DNA of 33,265 bases from Caldisericaceae bacterium (GTDB taxonomy: Bacteria; Calditrichota; Calditrichia; Calditrichales; Calditrichaceae). The position numbers and the translations under genes were made by a program. The notes beneath the pieces were generated by a model. The model was not told where the DNA came from, ran no database searches, and was given only the letters and a program-made list of their open reading frames with translations. The DNA is taken from assembly GCA_021160885.1 (NCBI GenBank), contig JAGHBR010000146.1, positions 1 through 33,265 on the forward strand. Reading direction: 5' to 3'. The first letter of the stretch is position 1; the number at the start of each line of letters is the position of its first letter. Positions 18,320 through 27,428 of the stretch are shown here, in pieces.

Positions 18320-19112
18320 GCTTTTGCTCAGAGCCCGCTTTAAGATCGGCCTGACGCATGTTTTTCAGCCAACTGTAAGTGGTAGCTAAAACACCTACAC
18401 CGGTTATTGCACCAAACAATCCCGACAACTTATGTAGGCGATTGGCCTTATCATAATGCTTTTGCATCAACTCCAGCGATTGAGTATTGTGGTAATCCTG
18501 ATAAGCTTTTTTCGAGCTTTTTTCCAGCACACCGGCAATAAGCCCGCTGACTACTGTTGATAGCAGTAAAGTCGTTGTGGGATACTTTTTTAGCGACGCC
18601 CTGCTTTTGTACTCCCCTTCGCCGGTTAGTTTTAAACGAATATTATTGGCCAACAGCAGAACCATCTGCCTGAAATGCCGGTTGTCCGGCGCTTCCACCT
18701 TTTCGACCAGTACTTCTGAAGTTTTTACCCGCGTCAGGTGAGCCAAAATTACATAACGACCTTCAACTCTGGTAATGATGCCGCTAATCAGTACATCTGC
18801 GCCTGCCATTTTACCAATTTTACTGACCAGCGCAGAATCTTCCACAAATCCCCCCAATGCCAGATGCATTTCGGCAAACAGCTCTTTTAATCGGTTTCTT
18901 TCAAGCAAAACAATCTCTTTTGCATTACCCAACTCGGCGGCTAAATAGTCGGGTAAATTGCGCTGCCAGCCATCAAGTAGGATTTCATCGGTTTGATTTT
19001 CAAAATTAGTGATTGCCACATGTAGCTGGGCCTGGAGCAAAAGAGGCCAGATAATAAAAAATACGATTAAAATGAGCTTTTTAGGCATTGCATTCATGAT
19101 GGCCCTGAGCAT
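18252..19112 (-). CDS. CsgG/FlgO-like envelope protein with C-terminal membrane/DUF5683-like region
   Basis: Signal peptide; LHVAITNFENQTDE...EIVLLERNRLKELFAEM...VSKIGKMAGADVLISGIITRVEGRYVILAHLTRVKTSEVL. Confidence 0.65.
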   Translation of the reverse strand: MLRAIMNAMPKKLILIVFFIIWPLLLQAQLHVAITNFENQTDEILLDGWQRNLPDYLAAELGNAKEIVLLERNRLKELFAEMHLALGGFVEDSALVSKIGKMAGADVLISGIITRVEGRYVILAHLTRVKTSEVLVEKVEAPDNRHFRQMVLLLANNIRLKLTGEGEYKSRASLKKYPTTTLLLSTVVSGLIAGVLEKSSKKAYQDYHNTQSLELMQKHYDKANRLHKLSGLFGAITGVGVLATTYSWLKNMRQADLKAGSEQKLGLQYEWQFNGEGAGIAIRIYF

Positions 19113-19672
19113 TATTGTGAAAGTTGTTCGATTAAATCATGTAATTTGTTTTGCCATTTCAGAATTTTATCGATGACTTCGCGCACAGCGCCTTTGCCCC
19201 CTTCCGCCACCGTCACATAATCGCAAATGGCTTTCACTTCATCGCGGGCATTGGCCACGGCCACACTAAAGCCAACTCGTTTAAGAATGGAAATGTCAAG
19301 CACATCATCCCCAATGTAACAGATTTGTTCATCCGTCAGGCCAAGTTCCTGTTTAATCTTTTCATATTCCGGAAGTTTGTCAAAACTGCCCTGCGAAATC
19401 ACATCTACTTTCAGCTCTTCGGCGCGTCTGTGTACCAGGTCCGATGTTCGGCCGGTCAAAATGCCTGTTTTCAAACCAGCCATTCTAGCCAGGGTAATGC
19501 CCATGCCATCCTGCACATTGAACATCTTTAATTCATCGCCCGAGGCCGTGTAGATGATTTCGCCGGATGTTAACACGCCATCCACATCCATTAAAATCAA
19601 TTTGATTTGAGATAATTTCTGTTTCATATGACCCATTCGTTTTTTTACCTTCTCCAATTTCACCAGTCTCAT
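19112..19672 (-). CDS. kdsC: 3-deoxy-D-manno-octulosonate 8-phosphate phosphatase (HAD)
   Basis: LILMDVDGVLTSGEIIY, GMGITLARMAGLKTGILTGRTSDLVHRRAEEL, YIGDDVLDISILKRVGFSVAVANA. Confidence 0.94.
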   Translation of the reverse strand: MRLVKLEKVKKRMGHMKQKLSQIKLILMDVDGVLTSGEIIYTASGDELKMFNVQDGMGITLARMAGLKTGILTGRTSDLVHRRAEELKVDVISQGSFDKLPEYEKIKQELGLTDEQICYIGDDVLDISILKRVGFSVAVANARDEVKAICDYVTVAEGGKGAVREVIDKILKWQNKLHDLIEQLSQ

Positions 19673-19711
19673 TTCAAAGGCAAAAGACCGTAAAAGAGAT
19701 ATTCAATTAAA

Positions 19712-19832
19712 AACCTTTGAAAAAACCATTAAGAATGTCATTCCCGCGCAGGCGGGAATCTCTAATAAACATTAGATTCCGCATCAAGTGCGGAATGACA
19801 GCTTTGGGGAATCCCCGATTTTTTCAATGGTT
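19712..19832. repeat. MITE/REP-like element, copy 3 (most complete)
   Basis: AACCTTTGAAAAAA ... TTTTTTCAATGGTT (14-bp TIR, 1 mismatch); internal hairpins ATTCCCGC-GCAG-GCGGGAAT and ATTCCGCA-tcaag-TGCGGAAT. Confidence 0.85.
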
Positions 19833-19936
19833 ACAATCATTATTTACCGAATTATCTCCTGACTGTCAATTGGACTTTACTTTTCTCAAAAACCAAAACT
19901 CTTTCGATAATATTTTAGCCATTTTTACAGGTCAAT

Positions 19937-20458
19937 TCAACTTTTGAAAAAATTGATGATTGCTTTACAGAACTGCGGCAGGTCATCAGGCCGCCGGCTG
20001 GAAATCATATTACGGTCCACAACCACTGGCTGATCTACCCATTTGGCGCCCGCATTTTCCAGATCATCTTTAATACCAGGCGTAGAAGTACAGGTAAAAC
20101 CTTTAACCACTCCCGCCGAAATGGCGATCCAACCGCCATGACAGATATGAGCCAATAATTTTCCCCGCTGAAAGATTTCACGTGTGATGTGTTTTACCTT
20201 TTCTGAACGCCTTAATCTGTCGGGCGCAAAGCCACCGGAGAGAATCAAGCCGTCAAAATCTTCAAAATTGATTTCATCAATAGAGGCTTCCGCTTTACAG
20301 GGATAACCATTTTTACCTTTGTAAACTTTGCCTTTAAGCGGTCCGGCCACTACCACTTTAGCCCCTGCTTCAATCAGACGTAATTTGGGGTACCAGAGTT
20401 CCAGATCTTCGTACAAATCTTCTACAAAAAACAAAATGCGTTTACCTTCAATGGACAT
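19937..20458 (-). CDS. DJ-1/PfpI family protein
   Basis: 173 aa; GLILSGGFAPDRLR, KLLAHICHGGWIAISAGVVKGFTCTSTPGIKDDLENAGAKWVD nucleophile-elbow motif. Confidence 0.9.
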   Translation of the reverse strand: MSIEGKRILFFVEDLYEDLELWYPKLRLIEAGAKVVVAGPLKGKVYKGKNGYPCKAEASIDEINFEDFDGLILSGGFAPDRLRRSEKVKHITREIFQRGKLLAHICHGGWIAISAGVVKGFTCTSTPGIKDDLENAGAKWVDQPVVVDRNMISSRRPDDLPQFCKAIINFFKS

Positions 20459-20488
20459 GAGCGTCCTCCTGAATTTAAAAAGTTAAAG

Positions 20489-21814
20489 TTAATCGCCTGC
20501 TAAAGCTTTTTTACGATCGATGGTCTCACAGGTGTATTTGTAAATCATTAACAGTAAAAATGCCAAAAAGCCAACCCCCGCGTAAAAATACCAGATGTAA
20601 TGCGCATGCTGGTAAGCCGTGGTCATTTGTTCCGGACTCAAAGTTCTTGGGTCAGGACAATATTTGTCTAAAAGATAACCGCTGGAAACAAAGGCAAACA
20701 GATTGGCAAAAAAAGTGGTTAAATGCGAATAGCCCAGGTAAAGTCCTTCCTCCCCTTTTGGCGCTTGTTTAGAAGCGTATTCCAAAAATCTTGGCGAAAG
20801 AAAAGTTTCTGCCAGACCCTGCAAGGCAATACCGAAAATCAAGGCGACGGTAATGGGATGCAGACTAAACTGGCCCCAGATAGTTACCTGATCTCCTGCA
20901 ATTGACGCCAGGATGGGGCTTAAAGAGATGGTCAAAGCAGAAAAGGGAATGATTAACAGCGCAATCCCAATGGAACTGACCGGTGAAATTTTGCGCACTA
21001 AGTGCGTCACCGGAACAACCAGCAACACCACAACAAAAGGATTAATATTGGCCAGCCATTCAGGAGAGGCGTGTTCCCCAACTAAACGCAGAGTGTATTT
21101 GGGCATGGTAGCATAAAGCTGATGTTGAATTGCCCAAAAACCTGCTACGATTAAAATTAAGGCCATAAAACGCACATTTTTTAGTACGCGTACCAGCCCG
21201 TTCATGGCTTCTTTAAAACTTTTCCCTTTGCCGGTGGTATCAATATCTTTATAAAGTAAATAAACAATAATTAAGGCAATAAAGGCCATGCCCGCAGCGT
21301 AAAAGTTGATGTAGCGCAAGCCCAGTTCAACGCGTAAAGGTTTGGCAATGGTTTTGCCCAAAAAAGCGCCGATATTAACCATCATGTAAAAAATTGAATA
21401 GGCCCGGGCACGGTGCTTTTCGTCAGAGGCTTTAGCAGCTGTGCCAGTAATAATCGGCTTGACAAACGAACCACCCAGCATAATTAAAGCCAGAGCTGTT
21501 ACGGCTACCAGTTTGGTAGGCCACAAGCCTAGCAGAAAATAACCTGCGCTAAGCAGAGCAAAGGCTAAAATCAATGCTGAGCGAAAGCCCATTTTGTCGG
21601 AAAGGGTTCCGGTAAAAGTCGGCGCCATGTAAATTAGCGAAGCAAACAGGCCGGTTACCCATCCGGTTTCCACATCCGTAAATCCGACTTCTCTCGTTAA
21701 ATAGACGGCTAAAACAATGAACATTCCATAGTAAGCAGCCCGTTCGAACAACTCAATAACATTGGCCACCCAAAATTCACGGGGAAATTTCCAGCCAAGT
21801 TTGGTCTCTTCCAT
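20489..21814 (-). CDS. MFS transporter, POT/PTR-like
   Basis: 441 aa; 12-TM pattern; FWVANVIELFERAAYYGMFIVLAVYL and GTLSDKMGFRSAL; QGLAETFLSPRFLEYASKQAPKGEEGLYLG. Confidence 0.85.
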   Translation of the reverse strand: MEETKLGWKFPREFWVANVIELFERAAYYGMFIVLAVYLTREVGFTDVETGWVTGLFASLIYMAPTFTGTLSDKMGFRSALILAFALLSAGYFLLGLWPTKLVAVTALALIMLGGSFVKPIITGTAAKASDEKHRARAYSIFYMMVNIGAFLGKTIAKPLRVELGLRYINFYAAGMAFIALIIVYLLYKDIDTTGKGKSFKEAMNGLVRVLKNVRFMALILIVAGFWAIQHQLYATMPKYTLRLVGEHASPEWLANINPFVVVLLVVPVTHLVRKISPVSSIGIALLIIPFSALTISLSPILASIAGDQVTIWGQFSLHPITVALIFGIALQGLAETFLSPRFLEYASKQAPKGEEGLYLGYSHLTTFFANLFAFVSSGYLLDKYCPDPRTLSPEQMTTAYQHAHYIWYFYAGVGFLAFLLLMIYKYTCETIDRKKALAGD

Positions 21815-21829
21815 TAAACGCTCCTGATT

Positions 21830-22705
21830 TTATTTTGGCTGATAGTCTTTATAATCGTAAATACCAACTTCGTCAAAAGGCAGTTGCGGTTTTATTAATT
21901 CATCGATGGCTTTGGCCTGTTTGAGTAATTCTTCCAGTTTTTGCAAAGGCAGCATACTGGCGGCATCACACAAAGCGCCATCACAATCAGGATGGGTTTC
22001 GATGAACAGGGCATCTACTCCGGCGGCCACACCAGCCCGCGTCAGACTGAAAATGAATTCCTTGGCCCCACCTCTTCGATCGCTGCTGCTTACGCCATAT
22101 TTGCGAATAGCGTGCGTAGGATCAAGCACTACCGGATAGCCCAGATCGCGCATGATTTTCAGGTTGCGCATATCTATAATTAGATTGTGGTAGCCAAAAA
22201 AGGTGCCGCGTTCCGTTAAAAGGATTTGGTCGTTGCCTTCGCCGGTAATTTTGTTAATAGCGGTTTGCATGTCGGAAGCTGCCAAAAATTGGCCTTTTTT
22301 CACATTAATCACTTTACCGGTTTTGGCCACCGCCAGTAACAAAGAAGTCTGCATGGAAAGAAAAGCCGGAATCTGGATAACATCCAAAACCTGGCCACAG
22401 GCCGGCGCATCGTGCTGATCGTGAATATCTGAAAGTACCGGAATGCCAAACGTCTCTTTGACTTTTTGCAAAATTCGCAAACCTTCATCTACACCAGGCC
22501 CTTGGTAGGATTTGGCCGATGACCGGTTGTCTTTTAAATAAGATGATTTAAAGATGAATGGCATATTCAATTTATCGGCAATTGTTTTTACCTGTTCGGC
22601 CGTTTTTAGTACAATATCTTCTGATTCAATGACGCAAGGTCCGGCAATCAAAGCCAGTGGATGGCCCTGGCCAATCTTGATTCCTGCAACGTCAACAATT
22701 CGCAT
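21830..22705 (-). CDS. kdsA: 3-deoxy-8-phosphooctulonate synthase
   Basis: LIAGPCVIESED, FKSSYLKDNRSSAKSYQGPGVDEGLRIL, DIHDQHDA, DPTHAIRKYG, IETHPDCDGALCDAASMLP. Confidence 0.95.
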   Translation of the reverse strand: MRIVDVAGIKIGQGHPLALIAGPCVIESEDIVLKTAEQVKTIADKLNMPFIFKSSYLKDNRSSAKSYQGPGVDEGLRILQKVKETFGIPVLSDIHDQHDAPACGQVLDVIQIPAFLSMQTSLLLAVAKTGKVINVKKGQFLAASDMQTAINKITGEGNDQILLTERGTFFGYHNLIIDMRNLKIMRDLGYPVVLDPTHAIRKYGVSSSDRRGGAKEFIFSLTRAGVAAGVDALFIETHPDCDGALCDAASMLPLQKLEELLKQAKAIDELIKPQLPFDEVGIYDYKDYQPK

Positions 22706-22961
22706 TAATACCTCCTGTTAAAAATATTCTCAAGAAAAACAATTTACGGGATTAAGCAAAAGGTTTCAATTAAAAGCAAATGCTACCCCAAAAGGAATTT
22801 GGGTATGTGTGTGGAAACGCCTGCCCGATGGCAGCATTGTAGGCGCTCGAAGAAATAAGCGCTAATTAATGATTTACCAGAATAGTTGAATATGAATTTC
22901 CTAACTGATGGTTAGCAATTAGGAGCCGGTCATTCATTCAAAATTTCCCGGGAGAGTTATT

Positions 22962-22991
22962 GTTAAAATTAGCTGTACAGCAAATTTTAAC
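22962..22991. repeat. 30-bp near-perfect palindrome overlapping the stop codon of the downstream OMP gene
   Basis: GTTAAAATTAGCTGTACAGCAAATTTTAAC, one mismatched pair. Confidence 0.8.
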
Positions 22992-23772
22992 GGGGCAGAC
23001 GAATGCCTCCACCAAAGCTGATAAACCAGTCCGGACCGTACTTATTTAAACCTTTTCCGCCATACACATCCGCAATAAAGGTTCGCGTCATCAGTAAGCT
23101 CAGGCCAAAATCGAATACCTGATTGCTGTTGCCCTTTTCAGGATTTGCAGCAGCCACTTCAATAAAAGCCGAAGTCTGTTCAGAAAAACTGACACTCAAA
23201 ACCATGGAATAAAAATACTCCATAAAATCAGCATCCCGATAAGTAAGGCCCAGGTTGTACTCCAGTCGGGCGGCTTCACTTAAAGGATGGGAGCCAATAA
23301 ACATGGCAGCGGGTTCAACTTTATCAGATATTAATTCTTTTGAACCAACCGGTAACTGAACATTAATCAAAAAGGCGCCATCCGGTACAAAGTCCTTGCT
23401 TTCCAATGCCCTGAACTTGGCGCCCAACGTCACGCCTTCAATGGAACTTATTGAGTTCTTGACCTGGAGTCGTTTGTCACGTTGATAGGCAAATTGACTT
23501 CCCAGTCGCACTTCAAATTTCTTGGTTAAACCAAAACGGAAAGTGGTGGCAGCTACCTGCATTTTAATTCTTTCAAGATCTGGATTCTCAGGAAAATTTT
23601 TATCGGAAATGTAGCTAAACCCGCTTTCGATCTGTAAGCGCATTTTTTTCACCGTGGTGTAAGTGTTTGATTGGCCGGGACGATCTATGGAAATAGCATC
23701 ATAATATTGGGCGAAAAGTTGATGCACAAAAAGAAAAAGGAAAATGCTTAGCAATAGCGCAGGTTGTTTCAT
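22987..23772 (-). CDS. Putative outer-membrane beta-barrel protein (MetA-pathway/transporter-like)
   Basis: Signal peptide; AISIDRPGQSNTYTTVKKMRLQIESGFSY..., alternating beta strands, VFDFGLSLLMTRTFIADVYGGKGLN C-terminal pattern. Confidence 0.7.
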   Translation of the reverse strand: MKQPALLLSIFLFLFVHQLFAQYYDAISIDRPGQSNTYTTVKKMRLQIESGFSYISDKNFPENPDLERIKMQVAATTFRFGLTKKFEVRLGSQFAYQRDKRLQVKNSISSIEGVTLGAKFRALESKDFVPDGAFLINVQLPVGSKELISDKVEPAAMFIGSHPLSEAARLEYNLGLTYRDADFMEYFYSMVLSVSFSEQTSAFIEVAAANPEKGNSNQVFDFGLSLLMTRTFIADVYGGKGLNKYGPDWFISFGGGIRLPR

Positions 23773-23859
23773 AATTCCTCCGTAAATTACAATTTAAAGA
23801 GTATGACTAAATGTAACACCTTTCGCCTTTAAAATCAAAAATGAAGTAAAAATTTGTTA

Positions 23860-23888
23860 TTGACACAACTCAGATATTTGCTTATATT
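23860..23888 (+). promoter_or_regulatory. Promoter of the tRNA-like gene
   Basis: TTGACA-N17-TATATT; extended TATATTTG also fits the Bacteroidetes TAnnTTTG -7 element. Confidence 0.7.
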
Positions 23889-23905
23889 TGACATTCTAAA
23901 AACAA

Positions 23906-23977
<72 letters not shown>

Positions 23978-23983
23978 TTCTTT

Positions 23984-24018
23984 AAGGCTGTCATCCGACA
24001 GCCTTTTTTATTTTTATC
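23984..24018 (+). terminator. Rho-independent terminator of the tRNA-like gene
   Basis: AAGGCTGTC-ATCC-GACAGCCTT followed by TTTTATTTTTATC. Confidence 0.9.
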
Positions 24019-24044
24019 TGTATGAAAAATGACTTTTTAAACAA

Positions 24045-24116
24045 AGGTCTTCAACTTTTTGTGGGAGAGCGTCCCGATGCTCGGGAAGGTCAGGGGGTCG
24101 AATCCCCTCAGCTCCA
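24045..24116 (+). pseudogene. Divergent tandem copy of the tRNA-like gene
   Basis: tgggagagcgtcccgatgctcgggaaggtcagggggtcgaatcccctcagctccactt is near-identical to the 3' two-thirds of the 23906 copy. 5' third has lost acceptor and D-stem pairing; T-loop is GTCGAAT. Confidence 0.7.
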
Positions 24117-24123
24117 CTTTAAT

Positions 24124-24154
24124 AAGGCTGTCATACGACAGCCTTTTTTGTTTT
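24124..24154 (+). terminator. Duplicated terminator; may also act near the selA 3' end
   Basis: AAGGCTGTC-ATAC-GACAGCCTT followed by TTTTGTTTT. Confidence 0.85.
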
Positions 24155-24187
24155 GCAAAAGAAAATCTGATTTCTAAGAACAAATAT

Positions 24188-25585
24188 TTAAATCAATGCT
24201 TTCAAAGCTTGTTCAAGGCTCTGCTTAAGCAAGCCTTCTTCTTCTGGTAACACCGTTCGTAAATCAACAATAACCTGATCATCTTCAACATACGTAATTA
24301 CCGGTGGGTTCTGCAACCTCAGAGATCGGGCTAATGTTTCGGCCTTAATTTTAGAATTGACAAATTTTAAAACCATGCCTGGCAACGGCAACAAAGGATA
24401 GGCACCGCTGCCGACTTTGCCGGGCATTTTCTCGAGTTCGAATTGTGGGCGTAAATCGGAGCTTAGAGAATTCAAAAACTGTTCACATCGTTTTTTTAAG
24501 CTTTGCTGATCTTCTAGCAAAGCTGCATGAGCCGGAATGCGGGCTTGCGTATCATTGTAAAAGTACTGACTTAAAACAATTTGCAATAAGCGGATCATTA
24601 GTTTGTCTAATCTTAAGGCTCTTAACAAGTGGTTCTTTGCGCAGCGTTGGACATATTCCTTCTTTCCCACAATAATGCCGGACTGGGGACCGCCCAACAG
24701 CTTGTCCCCGGAAAAAGAGATTAAATCAACGCCAACCTCCACAATTTTCTGCACCTCTGGTTCATAGGCGCCGGCTAAATAAGAAGTTTCAGGCATAGAA
24801 CCGCTTCCCAAATCATAAATTACCGGCAAATTATGGTCATGAGCCAGTGAAACGATTTCCTCCAGTGCCGGCTTGTGAGTAAATCCCTGAATTTCATAAT
24901 TGCTGGGATGGCAAATCAGAATCGCTCCCGTATTTTCGTTAATGGCCTCAGCATAATCACCCAAATGGGTTTTGTTTGTAGATCCGATTTCGCGCAAAAG
25001 ACATCCGCTGGCTTTCATAACCTCCGGCATACGAAAGGAACCGCCGATCTCAATCATTTCACCACGTGAAAGGATTACCTCTTTTTGGTAACCCAGGGTG
25101 TTAAGCATTAACATCACCGCTGCTGCATTATTGTTCACCGCAAAGCCATCTTCTGCCCCGGTTAACAAGTGTAACAAATAACCCAAATGATCATTTCTTT
25201 GCCCTCGCTTTCCGGGTTTTAAATCAAGTTCCAGATTGCAATAGCCACTCACATCTTTTAGCTGCTCAATCCAATATGAATTAAGCGGAGCTCGTCCAAG
25301 ATTGGTGTGCAATACGACACCGGTGGCATTAATCACCTTGTGCAAAGAGCCCTTTTCCAGGGCCGCTATTTGATGGGTTAAAAAATCAAACAACTTAAAT
25401 TCGATGGCTTCTCGACTAAGCCCTTCTAATTTGAACGACTCTGGATTTTCTCGAACTTCATCCAATTTTTCATTAATTAAAATTTTTAAAATTTCGCTTT
25501 TAAAATGAGGGAATTCCTTTTCCAGGCGTGTCAACAATTTGTACGTTGAAGGAAGTTTAGAAAGCAGTTGTTTAGAAGATGGCAT
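24188..25585 (-). CDS. selA: L-seryl-tRNA(Sec) selenium transferase
   Basis: 465 aa; VINATGVVLHTNLGRAPL, AVNNNAAAVMLML, VDLISFSGDKLLGGPQSGIIVGKK. Confidence 0.96.
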   Translation of the reverse strand: MPSSKQLLSKLPSTYKLLTRLEKEFPHFKSEILKILINEKLDEVRENPESFKLEGLSREAIEFKLFDFLTHQIAALEKGSLHKVINATGVVLHTNLGRAPLNSYWIEQLKDVSGYCNLELDLKPGKRGQRNDHLGYLLHLLTGAEDGFAVNNNAAAVMLMLNTLGYQKEVILSRGEMIEIGGSFRMPEVMKASGCLLREIGSTNKTHLGDYAEAINENTGAILICHPSNYEIQGFTHKPALEEIVSLAHDHNLPVIYDLGSGSMPETSYLAGAYEPEVQKIVEVGVDLISFSGDKLLGGPQSGIIVGKKEYVQRCAKNHLLRALRLDKLMIRLLQIVLSQYFYNDTQARIPAHAALLEDQQSLKKRCEQFLNSLSSDLRPQFELEKMPGKVGSGAYPLLPLPGMVLKFVNSKIKAETLARSLRLQNPPVITYVEDDQVIVDLRTVLPEEEGLLKQSLEQALKALI

Positions 25586-25597
25586 CGATGAAACCTG

Positions 25598-26896
25598 TTA
25601 CTTTTGATTTATCGGCTTGCTTTGCTTTTTCAAAATAATGCGCACTTGCTGGATGCGTTTTTTGGTAGCTTTTTCAATAATAAACTGATAACCATTAAAA
25701 TCGATCTTATCTTTATTTTTGGGAACAGAACCGAATTGTCCAAGCAGAAAACCAGCTAAAGTGTCCACACCTTCCTCGGTTGGTAAATTAAGTCCTAATT
25801 CTTCATTAATTTCATCGATCAGCGTACCGCCGTCAACCAGAAAAGTGCTTTCATTAATCTTTTGGATTTGCGGCGTTTCCTTGTCATATTCATCCTGTAT
25901 TTCGCCAACAATCTCTTCGATAACGTCTTCCAGAGTAACCAGACCAGAAGTTCCACCGTACTCATCAACCACAATGGCCATGTGTATTTTTTCTGCCTGA
26001 AATTCTCTCAACAGCTCATTGATTTTCTTAGTTTCAGGCACGTAGTAAGTCGGCCGAACGATCTTTTCAAGATTAAAATCACTGGTATTGCGTTTTTTGA
26101 TAAATGCCAACAAATCTTTTACATAAAGAATCCCAACAATATTATCGATGGTTTCATCATAAACAGGAATTCGGCTATGCATGTGTTCTTTGATTGTTTT
26201 AAGAACTTCATTTAGTGTGGCATGCTTTCCCAGGCAGATCATATCCGTGCGCGGCACCATAATTTCACGGGCCACCGTACCGCTCATTTCAAAAATACCA
26301 TGAATCATTTCTTTCTCTTCTTTACGCAAGGCTCCCTGTTCTTCACCAACATCAACCAGAGTGCGTAATTCCTTCTCCGTCAAGTCAAACTTATTCTTAT
26401 CCGCGCCCAGAGCCGACGACAGTTGCTGCGTAAAAAGATCGAGCACATAAGAAACAGGATAAAATAAATAATGGAAAAAAGTTAAAGGCAGGGCAAAATG
26501 AGTGCTTAACTTTTTAGCATTTTTAATTGCGGTTATTTTAGGCAAAATTTCACTGAAAAATAAAATAACAAAAGTAACCACAACCACATTCAGCAATAAA
26601 GCCAAAGTCGCATTCTGAATTTCATATTGAACAATAATGTTACTGGTAATTAATGTAGCAATCGAAGCAATGGCTACATTAACCAGTGTATTACCAATAA
26701 TAATAGAAATAAGTAAACGACGAGGTTCTTTGAGTAGCGTTGCTACCTGACGTGTTAAGGCATTTTTACTACGAGAAAACTTTTCAATCGAAGACTTAGC
26801 TAATGAAAAATAAGCCGTTTCTGATGCCGAAAAAAAGGCAGATAATATTAGAAGTATGACAAAGATCAGTAAATACAATAATGATGCAGGATCCAA
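25598..26896 (-). CDS. CNNM/CorC-type hemolysin-like protein (DUF21 + CBS pair + transporter-associated domain)
   Basis: 432 aa; SAFFSASETAYFSL, VPRTDMICLG, RIPVYDETIDNIVGILYVKDLL, IVVDEYGGTSGLVTLEDVIEEIVGEIQDEYD. Confidence 0.94.
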   Translation of the reverse strand: MDPASLLYLLIFVILLILSAFFSASETAYFSLAKSSIEKFSRSKNALTRQVATLLKEPRRLLISIIIGNTLVNVAIASIATLITSNIIVQYEIQNATLALLLNVVVVTFVILFFSEILPKITAIKNAKKLSTHFALPLTFFHYLFYPVSYVLDLFTQQLSSALGADKNKFDLTEKELRTLVDVGEEQGALRKEEKEMIHGIFEMSGTVAREIMVPRTDMICLGKHATLNEVLKTIKEHMHSRIPVYDETIDNIVGILYVKDLLAFIKKRNTSDFNLEKIVRPTYYVPETKKINELLREFQAEKIHMAIVVDEYGGTSGLVTLEDVIEEIVGEIQDEYDKETPQIQKINESTFLVDGGTLIDEINEELGLNLPTEEGVDTLAGFLLGQFGSVPKNKDKIDFNGYQFIIEKATKKRIQQVRIILKKQSKPINQK

Positions 26897-26993
26897 ATTT
26901 TAAATTAACCTCCGCATTAATTTCACATGACTCTTATTGCGCCCAATATAATAAAATTCTTTAAAATTTAAAAAAGTTCTGTTTCTGGTAAAA

Positions 26994-27428
26994 TTAATTC
27001 AGTATTTCAACTACTCCCTTGTATTTGGAAACCAGCTTATCTTCTTCTTGTTTCATGATTTTTCTTTTTTCGGGTTCCAGGTCATCATAACCTTTCAGAT
27101 GTAATAAACCGTGAATGATCAGCCTTAATATTTCCTCTGAAAAGGTCGCACTAAATTCCTTAGCCTGTTCTTCCGCTCGTTCAGTACTGATGTAAATCTC
27201 TGCTTCAATCTTGTCCCCATCACTTAAGTCAAAAGTAATGACATCGGTTTTTTCCGGATCATTCAAATATTCAAGATGCATTTTTTGTAACGTAGCATCA
27301 TCCACAAAAATGATATTTAACGATTCAATCTCCATTTTCAAATCTTCAGCCACTTTGCGGGCTAAAGTTACCCAATCTAATGCCTGGCCTGTCAATTGTT
27401 CAGGGAAATTATGAATTTGAATTTCCAT
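26994..27428 (-). CDS. ybeY: Endoribonuclease YbeY
   Basis: 144 aa; LRLIIHGLLHLKGYDD zinc-site motif; TDVITFDLSDG. Confidence 0.94.
   Translation of the reverse strand: MEIQIHNFPEQLTGQALDWVTLARKVAEDLKMEIESLNIIFVDDATLQKMHLEYLNDPEKTDVITFDLSDGDKIEAEIYISTERAEEQAKEFSATFSEEILRLIIHGLLHLKGYDDLEPEKRKIMKQEEDKLVSKYKGVVEILN

Noticed and set aside
19717-19947. Plus-strand ORF with MKKPLRMSFPRRRESLINIRFRIKCGMTALGNP
   Set aside because: Peptide is a translation of the MITE/REP-like repeat, a familiar type of spurious annotation.
24059-24250. Plus-strand ORF MWESVPMLGKVRGSNPLSSTLI...
   Set aside because: Starts inside the second tRNA-like copy and reads through the terminator; typical tRNA-derived spurious ORF.
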